This document shows, one piece after another, positions 1-8,705 of a stretch of DNA of 64,000 bases. Every line of letters starts with the position of its first letter. Position 1 is the first letter of the stretch. The translations under genes were made by a program, and so were the position numbers. A model generated the notes under the pieces. The model was not told where the DNA came from and made no database searches. It saw nothing but the letters and a program-made list of their open reading frames with translations. Origin of the DNA: Flavobacterium buctense (GTDB taxonomy: Bacteria > Bacteroidota > Bacteroidia > Flavobacteriales > Flavobacteriaceae); the NCBI RefSeq assembly GCF_014486695.1, contig NZ_JACTAB010000007.1, positions 1-64,000 of the forward strand, given 5' to 3'.

Positions 1-32
1 TTTTAATATCGCTTTCATTCTCAAAGCGGGTG

Positions 33-62
33 CAAAAGTAATCATCTTTTTCTTTATAACAA
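33..62 (-). promoter_or_regulatory. promoter of stable-RNA type reading out of the left edge
   Basis: On the minus strand a TTG (62-60) is followed after exactly 19 nt by TACTTTTG (40-33), then CACCCGC. This fits the Bacteroidetes sigma-ABfr consensus TTTG-N19..21-TAnnTTTG. The transcript would run leftwards out of the window. A second copy lies 188 bp upstream. The target is not visible; an rRNA or tRNA operon is an inference. Confidence 0.65.
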
Positions 63-220
63 GCTTTTTTGAAAATAATTTTAAATTTATTTTCTTTCTG
101 CTTGGTTTTCAGAAAATCAGGGTTGCTAAGATAAATGGTTTTATTTAGCTACACAAATTTTCTTTTGATTTTGTGAAATCTTAATCCAAAAAAGTAAAGA
201 ACTCTGCTCTAATGCGGGTG

Positions 221-250
221 CAAAAGTAATACTCTTTTTGGCATTTGCAA
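221..250 (-). promoter_or_regulatory. second, upstream tandem promoter of the same type
   Basis: TTG at 250-248, a 19-nt spacer and TACTTTTG at 228-221, again followed by CACCCGC. The -7 box, the downstream GCACCCGC and the spacer length are identical to those of the promoter at 33-62, so the two look like P1/P2 promoters of one transcription unit to the left. Confidence 0.65.
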
Positions 251-344
251 GTGTTTTTCAACTCTTTTTTGGATGTTTTTTGCAACTCGTTGGTTCTACG
301 GTTTTTGCAGGTGAAAGTTTTTTTGATAGTTTAAAAGTATTCAA

Positions 345-406
345 TACAAATCCTAGTTAGCCCCGATTGTAGTGGCACCGTGTAAAGCGAAAAGCGGGAA
401 TATGGA
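345..406. repeat. flavobacterial intergenic AGCCCCGAT...AGCGGGA element
   Basis: The stretch starting AGCCCCGATTG at 359 and ending AAAGCGGGAATATGG near 405 resembles a short element I recall as widespread in intergenic regions of Flavobacterium genomes (AGCCCCGAT-x-GAAGCG ... AGCGGATAGCGGGA). It lies just past the 3' end of the DUF4294 gene. Only one copy is seen in this window, so the repeat status rests on recall. The rest of 1-440 holds the two minus-strand promoters and no gene. Confidence 0.4.
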
Positions 407-440
407 TTACTGACACAACCCTAACCCTTTGCTTCAAAAA

Positions 441-1112
441 CTATTTTTTTGACGCTTTTTTCTCCCAATAGTCTGTAAGCTCGTCAATATCAACAGGAGT
501 TGCTGATTTTTGTGGCATGAGTCTACCTCTGATGAAAGCTCTATCGAGTATGGATTCGATTAAAAAGTCTTCATTGACTTCGTAAGGTTGGTATTTTGTT
601 TTAAGATTGATATCGAAAAGTCGGGCTGTATTATTAGACCAAAAGGCCTTCCAACCACTTTTGTAATCTTTAATCAGTTCGAAAGTAGTATAACCGGTTT
701 GTCGGTGAATGAGTTTGACTAAAATTTGGCCTTGCTTTCTGGAGAGTTTTTTTAATTGTGCTGTGAATTCGTTTTCCATGTAATCTTCAACAATTTTGAA
801 ATATTTCTTTTTCTCCTTGTTGGTTTTCATTTTATCCATGTTTCTATTTAGAATGGTCAACCTGTCTGCAGCTGCTTTAGCGAATGGATACACCTTATAT
901 ACTCTATTTTGAAGTAATAGAAATTCTTTCTTCTCAGCCGGTGTTAATTTGTTTTTATAGACAACGACTTCCTCTAACAAAATAGGATCTTTGACTATCG
1001 TGTCATTTTCGTCAGTTACTACCTCTTTTTTTTGAATAGAATCTGTTGTGATTTGGGCATTCGCAACTGATGCCACAAACAATACAAAAACGAATAAAAG
1101 CAACTTCTTCAT
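441..1112 (-). CDS. DUF4294 family secreted protein
   Basis: A 223-residue protein with a signal peptide (residues 1-19, ending VANA|Q). The charged central part contains KVYPFAKAAADRL, and HRQTGYTTFELIKDYKSGW follows around residues 135-155. These are typical of the Bacteroidetes DUF4294 family, whose function is unknown. The protein is probably periplasmic or surface-exposed. It is a single gene reading away from the divergently transcribed aminopeptidase. Family assignment is by recognition of conserved segments. Confidence 0.8.
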   Translation of the reverse strand: MKKLLLFVFVLFVASVANAQITTDSIQKKEVVTDENDTIVKDPILLEEVVVYKNKLTPAEKKEFLLLQNRVYKVYPFAKAAADRLTILNRNMDKMKTNKEKKKYFKIVEDYMENEFTAQLKKLSRKQGQILVKLIHRQTGYTTFELIKDYKSGWKAFWSNNTARLFDINLKTKYQPYEVNEDFLIESILDRAFIRGRLMPQKSATPVDIDELTDYWEKKASKK

Positions 1113-1192
1113 AGCTAATAAAAATTAGGGTAAAAATATAGAATATCCTTAACAACTGTAATGCCAAATTTATATTTTAGCAAAAAAAAATT

Positions 1193-2281
1193 ATGGCAAC
1201 AAAATCTATACTTACAAAATCATCACTAACATTTTTAGAAAACTATTTAAATAATGCTTCTCCGACCGGTTATGAATCGAACGGACAAAAGCTTTGGATG
1301 GATTATTTAAAACCTTATGTAGACACTTTTATCACGGATACTTATGGTTCGGCTGTTGGGATTATAAATCCGGACGCGCCTTATAAAGTAGTTATCGAAG
1401 GTCATTCGGATGAGATTTCTTGGTACGTTAATTATATTACTGATAACGGCCTGATATATGTAATACGAAATGGTGGTTCCGATCATCAAATTGCGCCTTC
1501 CAAGAGAGTAAACATACATACCAATAAAGGAATAGTAAAAGGTGTTTTTGGTTGGCCGGCGATTCACACGAGAAATCGCGGTAAAGAAGAATCGGCTACT
1601 TTACACAATATATTTATAGACTGTGGCTGTTCAACAAAGAAAGAAGTTGAAGCATTGGGAGTACATGTTGGTTGCGTGATTACCTATCCGGATGAATTTA
1701 TGATTTTGAACGGCAATAAATTCGTTTGCCGTGCGATTGACAATAGAATGGGTGGATTTATGATTGCGGAAGTAGCTCGCTTATTAAAGGAGAATAAAAA
1801 GAAATTACCCTTTGGATTGTATATTACTAATTCTGTTCAGGAGGAAGTTGGTTTAAGAGGTGCCGAAATGATTACTAAGACCATCAATCCTAATGTAGCT
1901 ATAGTTACCGATGTTTGTCACGACACCAGCACACCAATGATTGATAAGAAAATCGAAGGCGATTTAGAAATGGGTAAAGGTCCGGTTATTGCTTATGCAC
2001 CGGCAGTTCATAATACTTTAAGAGATTTGATTGTCAATACCGCTCAAGACCAGAAGATTCCTTTTCAACGTCATGCGACTTCGCGAGTAACCGGAACAGA
2101 CACTGATGCTTTTGCTTATAGTAATGGTGGCGTGCCATCGGCATTGATTTCGCTTCCGTTGCGCTATATGCATACTACTGTAGAAATGGTTCATCGTGAA
2201 GATGTGGAAAATGTAATTAAATTGATTTATGAGAGTTTATTAAAAATAGAAAACAACGATTCTTTCTCCTACTTTAAATAA
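1193..2281 (+). CDS. M42 family metallopeptidase (glutamyl aminopeptidase-like)
   Basis: A 362-residue cytosolic dizinc aminopeptidase. The expected metal and catalytic residues are all visible: His71 in EGHSDE, bridging Asp183 in AIDNRMGG, catalytic Glu217 and metal-binding Glu218 in SVQEEVGLRGA, Asp240 in VTDVCHD, and His327 in RYMHTTVEM. Length fits the M42 family (about 340-370). The insertion between the first His and the Asp corresponds to the PDZ-like lid domain. A near-consensus -7 box (TATTTTAG, 1173-1180) sits just upstream and a strong terminator follows. It probably trims N-terminal residues from peptides; substrate preference cannot be read from sequence. Confidence 0.93.
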   Translation: MATKSILTKSSLTFLENYLNNASPTGYESNGQKLWMDYLKPYVDTFITDTYGSAVGIINPDAPYKVVIEGHSDEISWYVNYITDNGLIYVIRNGGSDHQIAPSKRVNIHTNKGIVKGVFGWPAIHTRNRGKEESATLHNIFIDCGCSTKKEVEALGVHVGCVITYPDEFMILNGNKFVCRAIDNRMGGFMIAEVARLLKENKKKLPFGLYITNSVQEEVGLRGAEMITKTINPNVAIVTDVCHDTSTPMIDKKIEGDLEMGKGPVIAYAPAVHNTLRDLIVNTAQDQKIPFQRHATSRVTGTDTDAFAYSNGGVPSALISLPLRYMHTTVEMVHREDVENVIKLIYESLLKIENNDSFSYFK

Positions 2282-2290
2282 TAACTAATA

Positions 2291-2318
2291 AAAAAGCATC
2301 CCGAAAAGGATGCTTTTT
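2291..2318 (+). terminator. Rho-independent terminator after the M42 peptidase
   Basis: AAAAAGCATCC / GGATGCTTTTTT hairpin with a CGAAAA-type loop and T-run, 10 nt after the stop codon. Confidence 0.85.
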
Positions 2319-2351
2319 TGTTTTACAATGCTGAAAATTATTAACCTAAAC

Positions 2352-2834
2352 TTATAATTTTAAATCTGTAGTAATACCCATATTATTGTTACTGGATTTA
2401 TTAATTTTTAGTAAGCAATTAATTTTTTCAAAATCCAAAGGATAATACTCATTATCCACATTGCTTTCCACAATTTGATTTCTTTCAGCAATTTTGTCTT
2501 CAACAGACATTTCTAATGCAATAGGCTGATAAACATCCTCGCAAGTATCGGTAACCAATTTGTTTTCGGCTATTACTTCCTCTAATGTTTTGTTGTAAGT
2601 TGATTTAATTACGGAAGCCGGATTAAAAATAGTTGCCTCTTCTCCTGAATTTTCAATGGTAAATTTTGAAATTTCGTTTTTTACCAAAGTCAGCTGACTT
2701 TGTTTTTGAGTGTTGTCTACACTTACTGTAGTTAAATCCTGTTGAACTAAATCTTGTGCGTTTAATTCGTTTGCTGCATTACTATTAGTAAAACTTAAAG
2801 CAGCTAATCCTAAAAAAATGATTGTTGTTTTCAT
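2352..2834 (-). CDS. small secreted protein of unknown function
   Basis: A 160-residue protein starting MKTTIIFLGLAALSFTNSNA, a clear signal peptide. The mature part is acidic with no recognised domain. A longer reading frame back to a TTG at 2903 is rejected because that TTG is the 3' end of the promoter box TATATTTG. The signal peptide resembles that of the next gene (ankyrin protein), so both may belong to a set of small exported flavobacterial proteins. It probably acts in the periplasm; no function is proposed. Confidence 0.65.
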   Translation of the reverse strand: MKTTIIFLGLAALSFTNSNAANELNAQDLVQQDLTTVSVDNTQKQSQLTLVKNEISKFTIENSGEEATIFNPASVIKSTYNKTLEEVIAENKLVTDTCEDVYQPIALEMSVEDKIAERNQIVESNVDNEYYPLDFEKINCLLKINKSSNNNMGITTDLKL

Positions 2835-2900
2835 GATTGATTTTTTTTTGATGATGATTCTTTTTGATGATGATTTTGATACTACTATTAATATCCTATG

Positions 2901-2908
2901 CAAATATA
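2901..2908 (-). promoter_or_regulatory. -7 box TATATTTG
   Basis: Perfect TAnnTTTG element on the minus strand, about 67 nt upstream of the ATG of the secreted protein. It contains the TTG that would otherwise be called as the start codon. Confidence 0.6.
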
Positions 2909-2998
2909 TGGCTAAAAAAAGGTATCTTGTATTACATAGTACTTAAATTTAACATAATTTTAACTTTTAAAATACCCTAACTGAATGATTTACAGAAT

Positions 2999-3029
2999 AA
3001 AGCGCCGTTCTTACAGTAAACGACGCTTT
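2999..3029 (-). terminator. terminator of the ankyrin-repeat gene
   Basis: Read on the minus strand, AAAGCGTCGTT pairs with AACGGCGCTTT (11 bp including one T-G wobble) around a short loop, 12 nt beyond the stop codon. Confidence 0.6.
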
Positions 3030-3040
3030 GTTTAAATTGG

Positions 3041-3415
3041 TTAGACTTGTTTCAACAAAGCAACTGCTTCATTGGCATTTGAGAGCTCAGCATACTTTAA
3101 GGCCGTGAATCCTTTCTCATCTTTGGCCTCTATTTTTGCACCTTTATCTAATAATACTTTAATGATTTCCACATTATTGTAACGAGCGGCTAACATTAAT
3201 GGAGTCGTTCCGTTTGTTGATTCGTTTACATCGGAACCATACTCGATAAATTTTTTAACGGTAGCCAAATCTCCTTTAACGATAGCGTTACAAAGAGGCG
3301 TAACATCATATAGTATAACTTCAGTTGGTTGAGACGTTGTTGAAACGTTGGTTGCCAAAGCAACATTGGTAAAAGCTACTAGAGCTAAGCCTGCGAAAAA
3401 GATTGTTTTCTTCAT
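3041..3415 (-). CDS. secreted ankyrin-repeat protein
   Basis: A 124-residue protein with a signal peptide (residues 1-21, ending ALA|T) and about two and a half ankyrin repeats. The first runs from about residue 38 (PLCNAIVKGDLATVKKFIEYG), the second from about 69 (TTPLMLAARYNNVEIIKVLL), and the third (FTALKYAELSNANEAVALL) closes the chain. Ankyrin repeats make protein contacts; here they would act in the periplasm. Small exported ankyrin proteins are common in Bacteroidetes and their partners are mostly unknown. Confidence 0.85.
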   Translation of the reverse strand: MKKTIFFAGLALVAFTNVALATNVSTTSQPTEVILYDVTPLCNAIVKGDLATVKKFIEYGSDVNESTNGTTPLMLAARYNNVEIIKVLLDKGAKIEAKDEKGFTALKYAELSNANEAVALLKQV

Positions 3416-3515
3416 GATGAATGATTTAAAAGTTATTGATTGTCAGTAAGACGTCGTAACCCTAATTTTCGTTGCATCAAATAGTTAAGTATAACAAAAT
3501 TTTAACATTAGGCAC

Positions 3516-3541
3516 AAAAAAACCACGCCTAAACGTGGTTC
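3516..3541 (-). terminator. terminator of purC
   Basis: Minus-strand hairpin AACCACG / CGTGGTT followed by a run of seven T, 24 nt beyond the purC stop. Confidence 0.8.
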
Positions 3542-3564
3542 ATCATCTTATGTTTACTCTTACT

Positions 3565-4512
3565 TTACGATTTCAAAAAGTTAACTACGTTTTTTTCTAT
3601 TCGTTCATTAATGTTAGAGATATCAGCTTTGACAAATTTTTCTCCAAGAATATTTTCGTACAATTCTATATAACGTTCCGAAACCGTTTCGATATATGCT
3701 TCAGTCATATCTGGAATTTGTTGTCCTTCTTTGCCTTGGAAACCATTTTCGATTAACCAACGACGCACAAATTCTTTTGACAATTGTTTTTGCTCTTCGT
3801 TGTTATCTTGTCTTTCCTGATAACCATCGGCGTAGAAGTAACGCGAAGAATCCGGTGTGTGAATTTCGTCAATTAAAACAATTACACCATCTTTAGTTTT
3901 ACCGAATTCATATTTGGTGTCTACCAAAATCAATCCGCGACCGGCTGCGATTTCTGTTCCGCGTTGGTACAAAGCTCTGGTGTATTTTTCTAATACCAAA
4001 TAATCCGCTTCGGAAACGATGCCTTTTTCTAAAATAGCTTCACGCGAAATGTCTTCGTCATGAGAACCGTTATCAGCTTTAGTGGTTGGTGTTATAATTG
4101 GAGTTGGGAATTTGTCGTTTTCTTTTAAACCTTCCGGCATGATTACGCCACAAAGTGTTCTTTTTCCTTCGGCATATTCTCGTGCTGCATGACCGGAAAG
4201 ATAGCCTCTAATTACCATTTCAACTTTGAAAGGTTCACAAAGATGTCCGACAGCTACGTTGGGATCAGGAGTTGCAATTAACCAGTTAGGAACGATGTCT
4301 GCAGTCAAGTGCATGAACTTGGTGGCAATTTGGTTTAAGATTTGACCTTTGTATGGAATTCCTTTAGGCATTACGACATCAAATGCAGAAAGTCTATCTG
4401 TAGCAATCATGACTAAAAGTTCGTCGTTAATATTGTAAACCTCGCGAACTTTACCGCGGTAAACCGATTTTTGCCCCGGAAATTGGAAATTTGTATTGGT
4501 GATTGTATTCAT
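3565..4512 (-). CDS. purC: phosphoribosylaminoimidazole-succinocarboxamide synthase
   Basis: A 315-residue SAICAR synthase, the ATP-dependent step joining CAIR and aspartate in purine synthesis. Family motifs are intact: YRGKVREVY near the N terminus, [30 protein letters not shown], the SHDEDIS segment, [13 protein letters not shown] and the metal-binding [14 protein letters not shown]. Length matches the longer Bacteroidetes type (about 310-320) rather than the 237-residue E. coli enzyme. It has its own promoter (TTG-N20-TATTTTTG) and terminator, so it is a single-gene unit away from other pur genes. Confidence 0.96.
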   Translation of the reverse strand: MNTITNTNFQFPGQKSVYRGKVREVYNINDELLVMIATDRLSAFDVVMPKGIPYKGQILNQIATKFMHLTADIVPNWLIATPDPNVAVGHLCEPFKVEMVIRGYLSGHAAREYAEGKRTLCGVIMPEGLKENDKFPTPIITPTTKADNGSHDEDISREAILEKGIVSEADYLVLEKYTRALYQRGTEIAAGRGLILVDTKYEFGKTKDGVIVLIDEIHTPDSSRYFYADGYQERQDNNEEQKQLSKEFVRRWLIENGFQGKEGQQIPDMTEAYIETVSERYIELYENILGEKFVKADISNINERIEKNVVNFLKS

Positions 4513-4560
4513 ATTGTTGTGTTGTTATCCTAAAAAAGACAAGGATAAATTGTTGTGCTG

Positions 4561-4591
4561 CAAAAATAACTTGTTTTAAAGTGTTAGACAA
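4561..4591 (-). promoter_or_regulatory. purC promoter
   Basis: Minus strand TTG (4591-4589), 20-nt spacer, TATTTTTG (4568-4561). The predicted leader is about 42 nt. Confidence 0.6.
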
Positions 4592-4657
4592 CAACTTAAC
4601 CAAATTTGTAAAAAAAATTATATAATTGCAAACTATTAAGTATCATAGCATTGAACC

Positions 4658-5698
4658 GTGGTAAAAAAAATATTCTTAACACTTATGATACTCGGTGTAA
4701 TCATCGTTGTCATTTTGAATCATCGAGTACCCTTTTTTAAACACACAGGAGGACCATGGTCTATTGGATTCGGGTTCTCTAAAGAATATCCGAAAGAAAT
4801 TAGTTTTCACCAAAATAAAATCTACAGCTTCGAGGAGTTAAAAAGCCAAATTGATAGTACTCAGTTTATTGCTGATCCCTTTTTTATTAAAGAAAAAGAC
4901 ACTTTTTACCTCTTCTTTGAGCATAAAAAAATTAATAATTTCAAAGCAGTTATTGGCTTACTTACTTCAGTTGACGGACATCATTACCAATATCGAGGCA
5001 CAGTTTTAAAAGAAAATTTTCATTTATCCTATCCCCAAGTTTTCAAACATAAAAAAAACTATTATATGCTTCCTGAGAGTCAGGGTGCTAACCATGTTTT
5101 GCTCTACAAAACAGAGAAATTTCCATTTGATTGGAAAATATGCGATACGCTTATTACTAATACACGATTGAAAGACCCAACAATCTATCTTTCTGACACT
5201 TTAAATATTATAGTAGGCAGCGATAAAAACTTTAAAATGCACATGTATCAAGCTAATAATTTACATGGAAATTGGAGATTACATGATAGACCTTTGGTGA
5301 TGGAAGGCACTGAATCCCGTCCAGGCGGACGCTTTTTTGCAGATAATAAAGGATTGGTCTTACCGGTTCAAAATGCCCATAAAACATATGGTTCTGGTCT
5401 TTCTTTATATCGATTACAATTCAGAAACAACTTCTATACTATAAAGAAAGAGAAACATCTACTTCTCAAATCACAAGAAAACATAAAAGAATTTAATGCT
5501 GGCATGCATCACCTTGACATCCAAAAAATAGACCATCTTTATTACTGTGTATATGATGGCAATCAAAAAAAGAACAACGAAATCGTATTTAATTATAAAT
5601 TACCTCTACTGCTTAACTATTTGGACTGTAAAAACTGGTTTCGACAAAATAGTTCAAACCGATATTCAAAAAAACAACAAACCCTATCATCGGAATAG
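4658..5698 (+). CDS. membrane-anchored GINT1-N/GH43-like beta-propeller protein
   Basis: A 346-residue protein with one N-terminal membrane segment (residues 4-21) and a beta-propeller. FIADPFFIKEKDTFYLFFE, HLSYPQVFKHKKNYYMLPES, LKDPTIY, GTESRPGGRFF and GMHHLD are the motif series of the domain at the N terminus of glucosamine inositolphosphorylceramide transferases, related to GH43 five-bladed propellers. In other bacteria this domain goes with polysaccharide or sugar-modifying genes, but none is adjacent here. The start is GTG at 4658; a near-consensus -7 box (TATAATTG, 4621-4628) precedes it. Enzymatic activity is uncertain; a carbohydrate-binding or glycan-modifying role is an inference. 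Confidence 0.7.
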   Translation: MVKKIFLTLMILGVIIVVILNHRVPFFKHTGGPWSIGFGFSKEYPKEISFHQNKIYSFEELKSQIDSTQFIADPFFIKEKDTFYLFFEHKKINNFKAVIGLLTSVDGHHYQYRGTVLKENFHLSYPQVFKHKKNYYMLPESQGANHVLLYKTEKFPFDWKICDTLITNTRLKDPTIYLSDTLNIIVGSDKNFKMHMYQANNLHGNWRLHDRPLVMEGTESRPGGRFFADNKGLVLPVQNAHKTYGSGLSLYRLQFRNNFYTIKKEKHLLLKSQENIKEFNAGMHHLDIQKIDHLYYCVYDGNQKKNNEIVFNYKLPLLLNYLDCKNWFRQNSSNRYSKKQQTLSSE

Positions 5699-5721
5699 GG
5701 CTTGATATTAATTTAGGTAAA

Positions 5722-6675
5722 TTAGTAATCGTTGTTCTCAATACTCTTATAAGCATCAATTACTTTTTTCACCAATCGATGGCGAACGATGTCTTTATCA
5801 TCTAAGTATATGATTCCGATGCCCTCAATGTCTTTCAGCACCAAAATTGCTTCTTTCAATCCGGATATAGTACGACGTGGTAAATCCACTTGCCCAGGAT
5901 CACCGGTAATGATGAACTTGGCATTTTTTCCCATCCGGGTAAGGAACATCTTCATTTGAGAATGTGTAGTATTTTGTGCTTCATCCAAGATTACAAATGC
6001 ATTGTCTAATGTTCGACCACGCATAAAAGCCAGAGGTGCGATTTGAATAATACCTTTCAGCAAATAATCTTCTAAAGTTTGCGGCGGTAACATATCTCGT
6101 AATGCATCGTACAAAGGTTGCATGTATGGATCGAGTTTTTCTTTCATATCGCCTGGCAAGAACCCCAGATTTTCACCAGCTTCAACAGCAGGACGTGTTA
6201 GAATAATTCTTTTTACCTGTTTTTCTTTCAATGCTTTTACTGCCAATGCAACACCCGTGTAGGTTTTTCCGGTTCCGGCCGGACCAACCGCAAAAACCAT
6301 GTCGTTTTTGGCTACATAATCCACTAACTTTTGTTGGTTTGGTGTCATGGCCTTAATCAGCTTTCCGCCTATTCCGTGCACCAAAATTTTGTCACTGTCA
6401 GGCATGCGTTGTTCGTCCTGAGAATTGCTTTGTATAACGCGATCAATGACATTGTCGTCAATATTGTTATAGCGGGTAAAATGCAACATCAGTCGGTTAA
6501 AGCGATTTTCAAACTCATCGAGTTCTTCTTTTTCGCCAAATGCCTTCAGGGTTGTACCACGAGCGACAATTTTGAGTTTTGGATAGTACCTTTTAATAGT
6601 TTCAAGATGAGCATCTTGAGCGCCCCAAAATTCTTTAGGTGCGATGTCGTGTAATTCAATGATACGTTCGTTCAA
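5722..6675 (-). CDS. PhoH family ATPase
   Basis: A 317-residue PhoH-like P-loop ATPase. The Walker A motif GPAGTGKTYTG lies at about residues 131-141 and Walker B FVILDEAQNTT near 225-235, followed by ITGDPGQVDLPRRTISGL. An N-terminal KH-like/PIN-associated segment (to about residue 100) is typical. The family is linked to RNA metabolism, often with YbeY and YbeZ, but the biochemical role is not settled. It reads divergently from the SAM hydrolase family gene. A -7 box TAAATTTG lies at 6735-6728. Confidence 0.92.
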   Translation of the reverse strand: MNERIIELHDIAPKEFWGAQDAHLETIKRYYPKLKIVARGTTLKAFGEKEELDEFENRFNRLMLHFTRYNNIDDNVIDRVIQSNSQDEQRMPDSDKILVHGIGGKLIKAMTPNQQKLVDYVAKNDMVFAVGPAGTGKTYTGVALAVKALKEKQVKRIILTRPAVEAGENLGFLPGDMKEKLDPYMQPLYDALRDMLPPQTLEDYLLKGIIQIAPLAFMRGRTLDNAFVILDEAQNTTHSQMKMFLTRMGKNAKFIITGDPGQVDLPRRTISGLKEAILVLKDIEGIGIIYLDDKDIVRHRLVKKVIDAYKSIENNDY

Positions 6676-6759
6676 AAGCAGTAGTATTAAATTAAAATAA
6701 TTCGCTATATATTATTAGCTTTGTATCCAAATTTAATCAAATAAAAGAATAGGTTTTAC

Positions 6760-6767
6760 TATTTTTG
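6760..6767 (+). promoter_or_regulatory. -7 box TATTTTTG upstream of the SAM hydrolase gene
   Basis: TAnnTTTG element 31 nt before the ATG. The phoH -7 box (TAAATTTG, 6735-6728, minus strand) lies 24 nt away, giving back-to-back divergent promoters. Confidence 0.5.
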
Positions 6768-6798
6768 AGTCCAATTTCTACCAAGTTATAAACAATCT

Positions 6799-7623
6799 AT
6801 GTCAATAATTACCTTAACTACCGATTACGGATTAAAAGACCATTTTGTAGGCGCTTTAAAAGGTAAATTGTTATCCGAGTTTCCGGAAGCCACCATTATT
6901 GACATTTCGCATCATATTGACGCCTTTAATATAGCCGAAGCTGCTTACATCATTGGTGCTGCTTATAGCAGTTTCCCTAAAGGAACTGTTCATTTGATTG
7001 GTGTAGACATAGAGTTGAATGCCGAAAACCAGCATATTGCGATGCAATGGAACGACCAATATTTTGTTTGTGCCGATAATGGTATCTTGAGTATGTTGAT
7101 TCAAAAGATAGTCCCGCAAAAATTAGTTACCATTACGATACACGATCGATTGCCCAATGATGCCACAGATTTAGATGTTTTTGTAAAAGTCGCATGCCAT
7201 TTGGCTAAGGGCGGCTTGCTAAATGTCATTGGCAAAGAAATAAAAACTATTAAAGAGGTCACCGAATTACAAGCCGTTGTTCAAGAGAATCAAATCAAAG
7301 GTTATGTAATTTATATTGATCATTTAGGGAATGCTGTGACCAACATCTCGAAGAAACTATTTTTAGAGATGGGCAAAGGCCGACCTTATGAAATCAAATT
7401 CAAAGGTCAAAACATCAAAACGATATTGCCAAAATATTCCGATATAGTCGTATCCGAAAAGTATACTTGGAAAGATTATGAAGGCGAAAAGCTTGTGATT
7501 TTTAACGAAGCCGGTTTTTTAGAAATAGCTATTTTCCGAAGCAATCCGGATACAGTAGGTTCTGCAAGTTCCCTTTTAGGATTAACATACAGAGATTTAG
7601 TGATAATAGATTTTAAAAATTAG
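6799..7623 (+). CDS. SAM hydrolase / SAM hydroxide adenosyltransferase family (DUF62)
   Basis: A 274-residue member of the fluorinase/chlorinase/SAM hydroxide adenosyltransferase family. The N terminus ITLTTDYGLKDHFVGALKG carries the family Asp that binds the ribose. GVDIELN and FVCADNGILS follow, and the C-terminal domain begins with GYVIYIDHLGNAVTNI. Ordinary members hydrolyse SAM to adenosine and methionine using water; there is no sign of the halide-specific loop of true fluorinases. It is followed at 29 nt by the monooxygenase-fold gene and probably co-transcribed with it and gldFG. Confidence 0.88.
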   Translation: MSIITLTTDYGLKDHFVGALKGKLLSEFPEATIIDISHHIDAFNIAEAAYIIGAAYSSFPKGTVHLIGVDIELNAENQHIAMQWNDQYFVCADNGILSMLIQKIVPQKLVTITIHDRLPNDATDLDVFVKVACHLAKGGLLNVIGKEIKTIKEVTELQAVVQENQIKGYVIYIDHLGNAVTNISKKLFLEMGKGRPYEIKFKGQNIKTILPKYSDIVVSEKYTWKDYEGEKLVIFNEAGFLEIAIFRSNPDTVGSASSLLGLTYRDLVIIDFKN

Positions 7624-7652
7624 GGAATTAGAGACAAGTAAAAAAGGATAAA

Positions 7653-7949
7653 ATGTTTGTTAGAATAGTAAAAATGAGCTTTCACGAAGAAAATATTCCG
7701 GCGTTTCTGGAAAATTTTGACAGTATCAAAGAAAAGATACGCAGTGCTGAAGGCAATCGCTTTCTGGAGTTGTATCAAGACAAAAACAATCCGTGTATTT
7801 TCTTTACTTATAGTTATTGGGAAACCGAAGAGGATTTGGAAAATTACAGGCGTTCGGCTTTGTTTGACGAGGTTTGGACCTTTACCAAAAAATTATTCAA
7901 CGAGAAACCTGAAGCATGGAGTGTAGATAAAGTGGTCAGTTTACAGTAA
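7653..7949 (+). CDS. antibiotic biosynthesis monooxygenase (ABM) fold protein
   Basis: A 98-residue ferredoxin-like dimeric alpha/beta-barrel protein. Hallmarks are VRIVKMSFHEENIPAFLENF at the N terminus, RFLELYQDKNNPCIFFTYSYWETEEDLENYRRS in the middle (given here as one region, residues about 39-69), and a C-terminal Trp/Val strand. Members range from quinone-forming monooxygenases to heme-degrading enzymes; which applies here cannot be told. The 29-30-nt gaps on both sides suggest a single transcript from the SAM hydrolase gene through gldG. Confidence 0.8.
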   Translation: MFVRIVKMSFHEENIPAFLENFDSIKEKIRSAEGNRFLELYQDKNNPCIFFTYSYWETEEDLENYRRSALFDEVWTFTKKLFNEKPEAWSVDKVVSLQ

Positions 7950-7979
7950 TTAGTATTCAGTAAAAAATAAAAAAATATA

Positions 7980-8705
7980 ATGAAATCAATCGCATTACGA
8001 GAAATAAAATCCTTTTTTGGTTCACCCATAGGCTATTTAGTGATAGCCATTTTTCTTTTGCTCAACGGGTTGTTCCTTTGGGTTTTTGATGGAGAATACA
8101 ACATTTTACAAAGCGGTTTTGCCGATTTGAGTCCGTTTTTCACTTTAGCCCCATGGATCTTAATTTTCCTTATTCCGGCCGTAACTATGCGCAGTTTTTC
8201 GGATGAGAAAAAACAAGGTACTATTGAGCTTTTGCTGACCAAACCATTATCGATTTGGCAAATAGTCAACGGCAAGTTTTTAGGCTCATTTCTACTGATT
8301 GTAATTGCGTTAGTACCAACTCTAGTCTACGTTTACGTAATTTCAAGTTTAGGCTCGCCTGAAGGCAATATCGATATGGGCAGCACTATGGGTTCGTATT
8401 TCGGACTGTTATTTTTGGTTGCTTCTTACACAGCTATTGGCATCTTTACTTCTACCCTTTCGGAAAATCAAATTGTTGCGTTCCTAGTTTCGGTGTTTTT
8501 ATGCTTTCTATTTTATTTCGGATTTGAAGGCGTTTCTAATTACGTTACAGGTTTTGAAGATGTCGTAGCCAAAATTGGAATGGATTATCATTTCAAAAGT
8601 ATGTCTCGCGGGGTTTTGGACACTCGTGACATCTTGTATTTTGTGAGTGTCGCCTTTTTGTTTTTATCGTTTACCGTGTATAAATTAAAATCCTTGAAAT
8701 CGTAA
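7980..8705 (+). CDS. gldF: gliding motility ABC transporter permease GldF
   Basis: A 241-residue ABC-2 type permease with six predicted membrane segments. It starts MKSIALREIKSFFGSPIGYLV, the signature N terminus of GldF. The segment FSDEKKQGTIELLLTKPLS lies between TM2 and TM3. GldF works with GldG and the ATPase GldA; loss of the complex abolishes gliding in some Flavobacterium species. It overlaps gldG by one base (TAATG), so the two are translationally coupled. gldA is not in the window, as is usual in the genus. Confidence 0.93.
   Translation: MKSIALREIKSFFGSPIGYLVIAIFLLLNGLFLWVFDGEYNILQSGFADLSPFFTLAPWILIFLIPAVTMRSFSDEKKQGTIELLLTKPLSIWQIVNGKFLGSFLLIVIALVPTLVYVYVISSLGSPEGNIDMGSTMGSYFGLLFLVASYTAIGIFTSTLSENQIVAFLVSVFLCFLFYFGFEGVSNYVTGFEDVVAKIGMDYHFKSMSRGVLDTRDILYFVSVAFLFLSFTVYKLKSLKS

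Noticed and set aside
6799..7623. Fluorinase or chlorinase
   Set aside because: Sequence fits the common SAM hydrolase branch and shows no halide loop.
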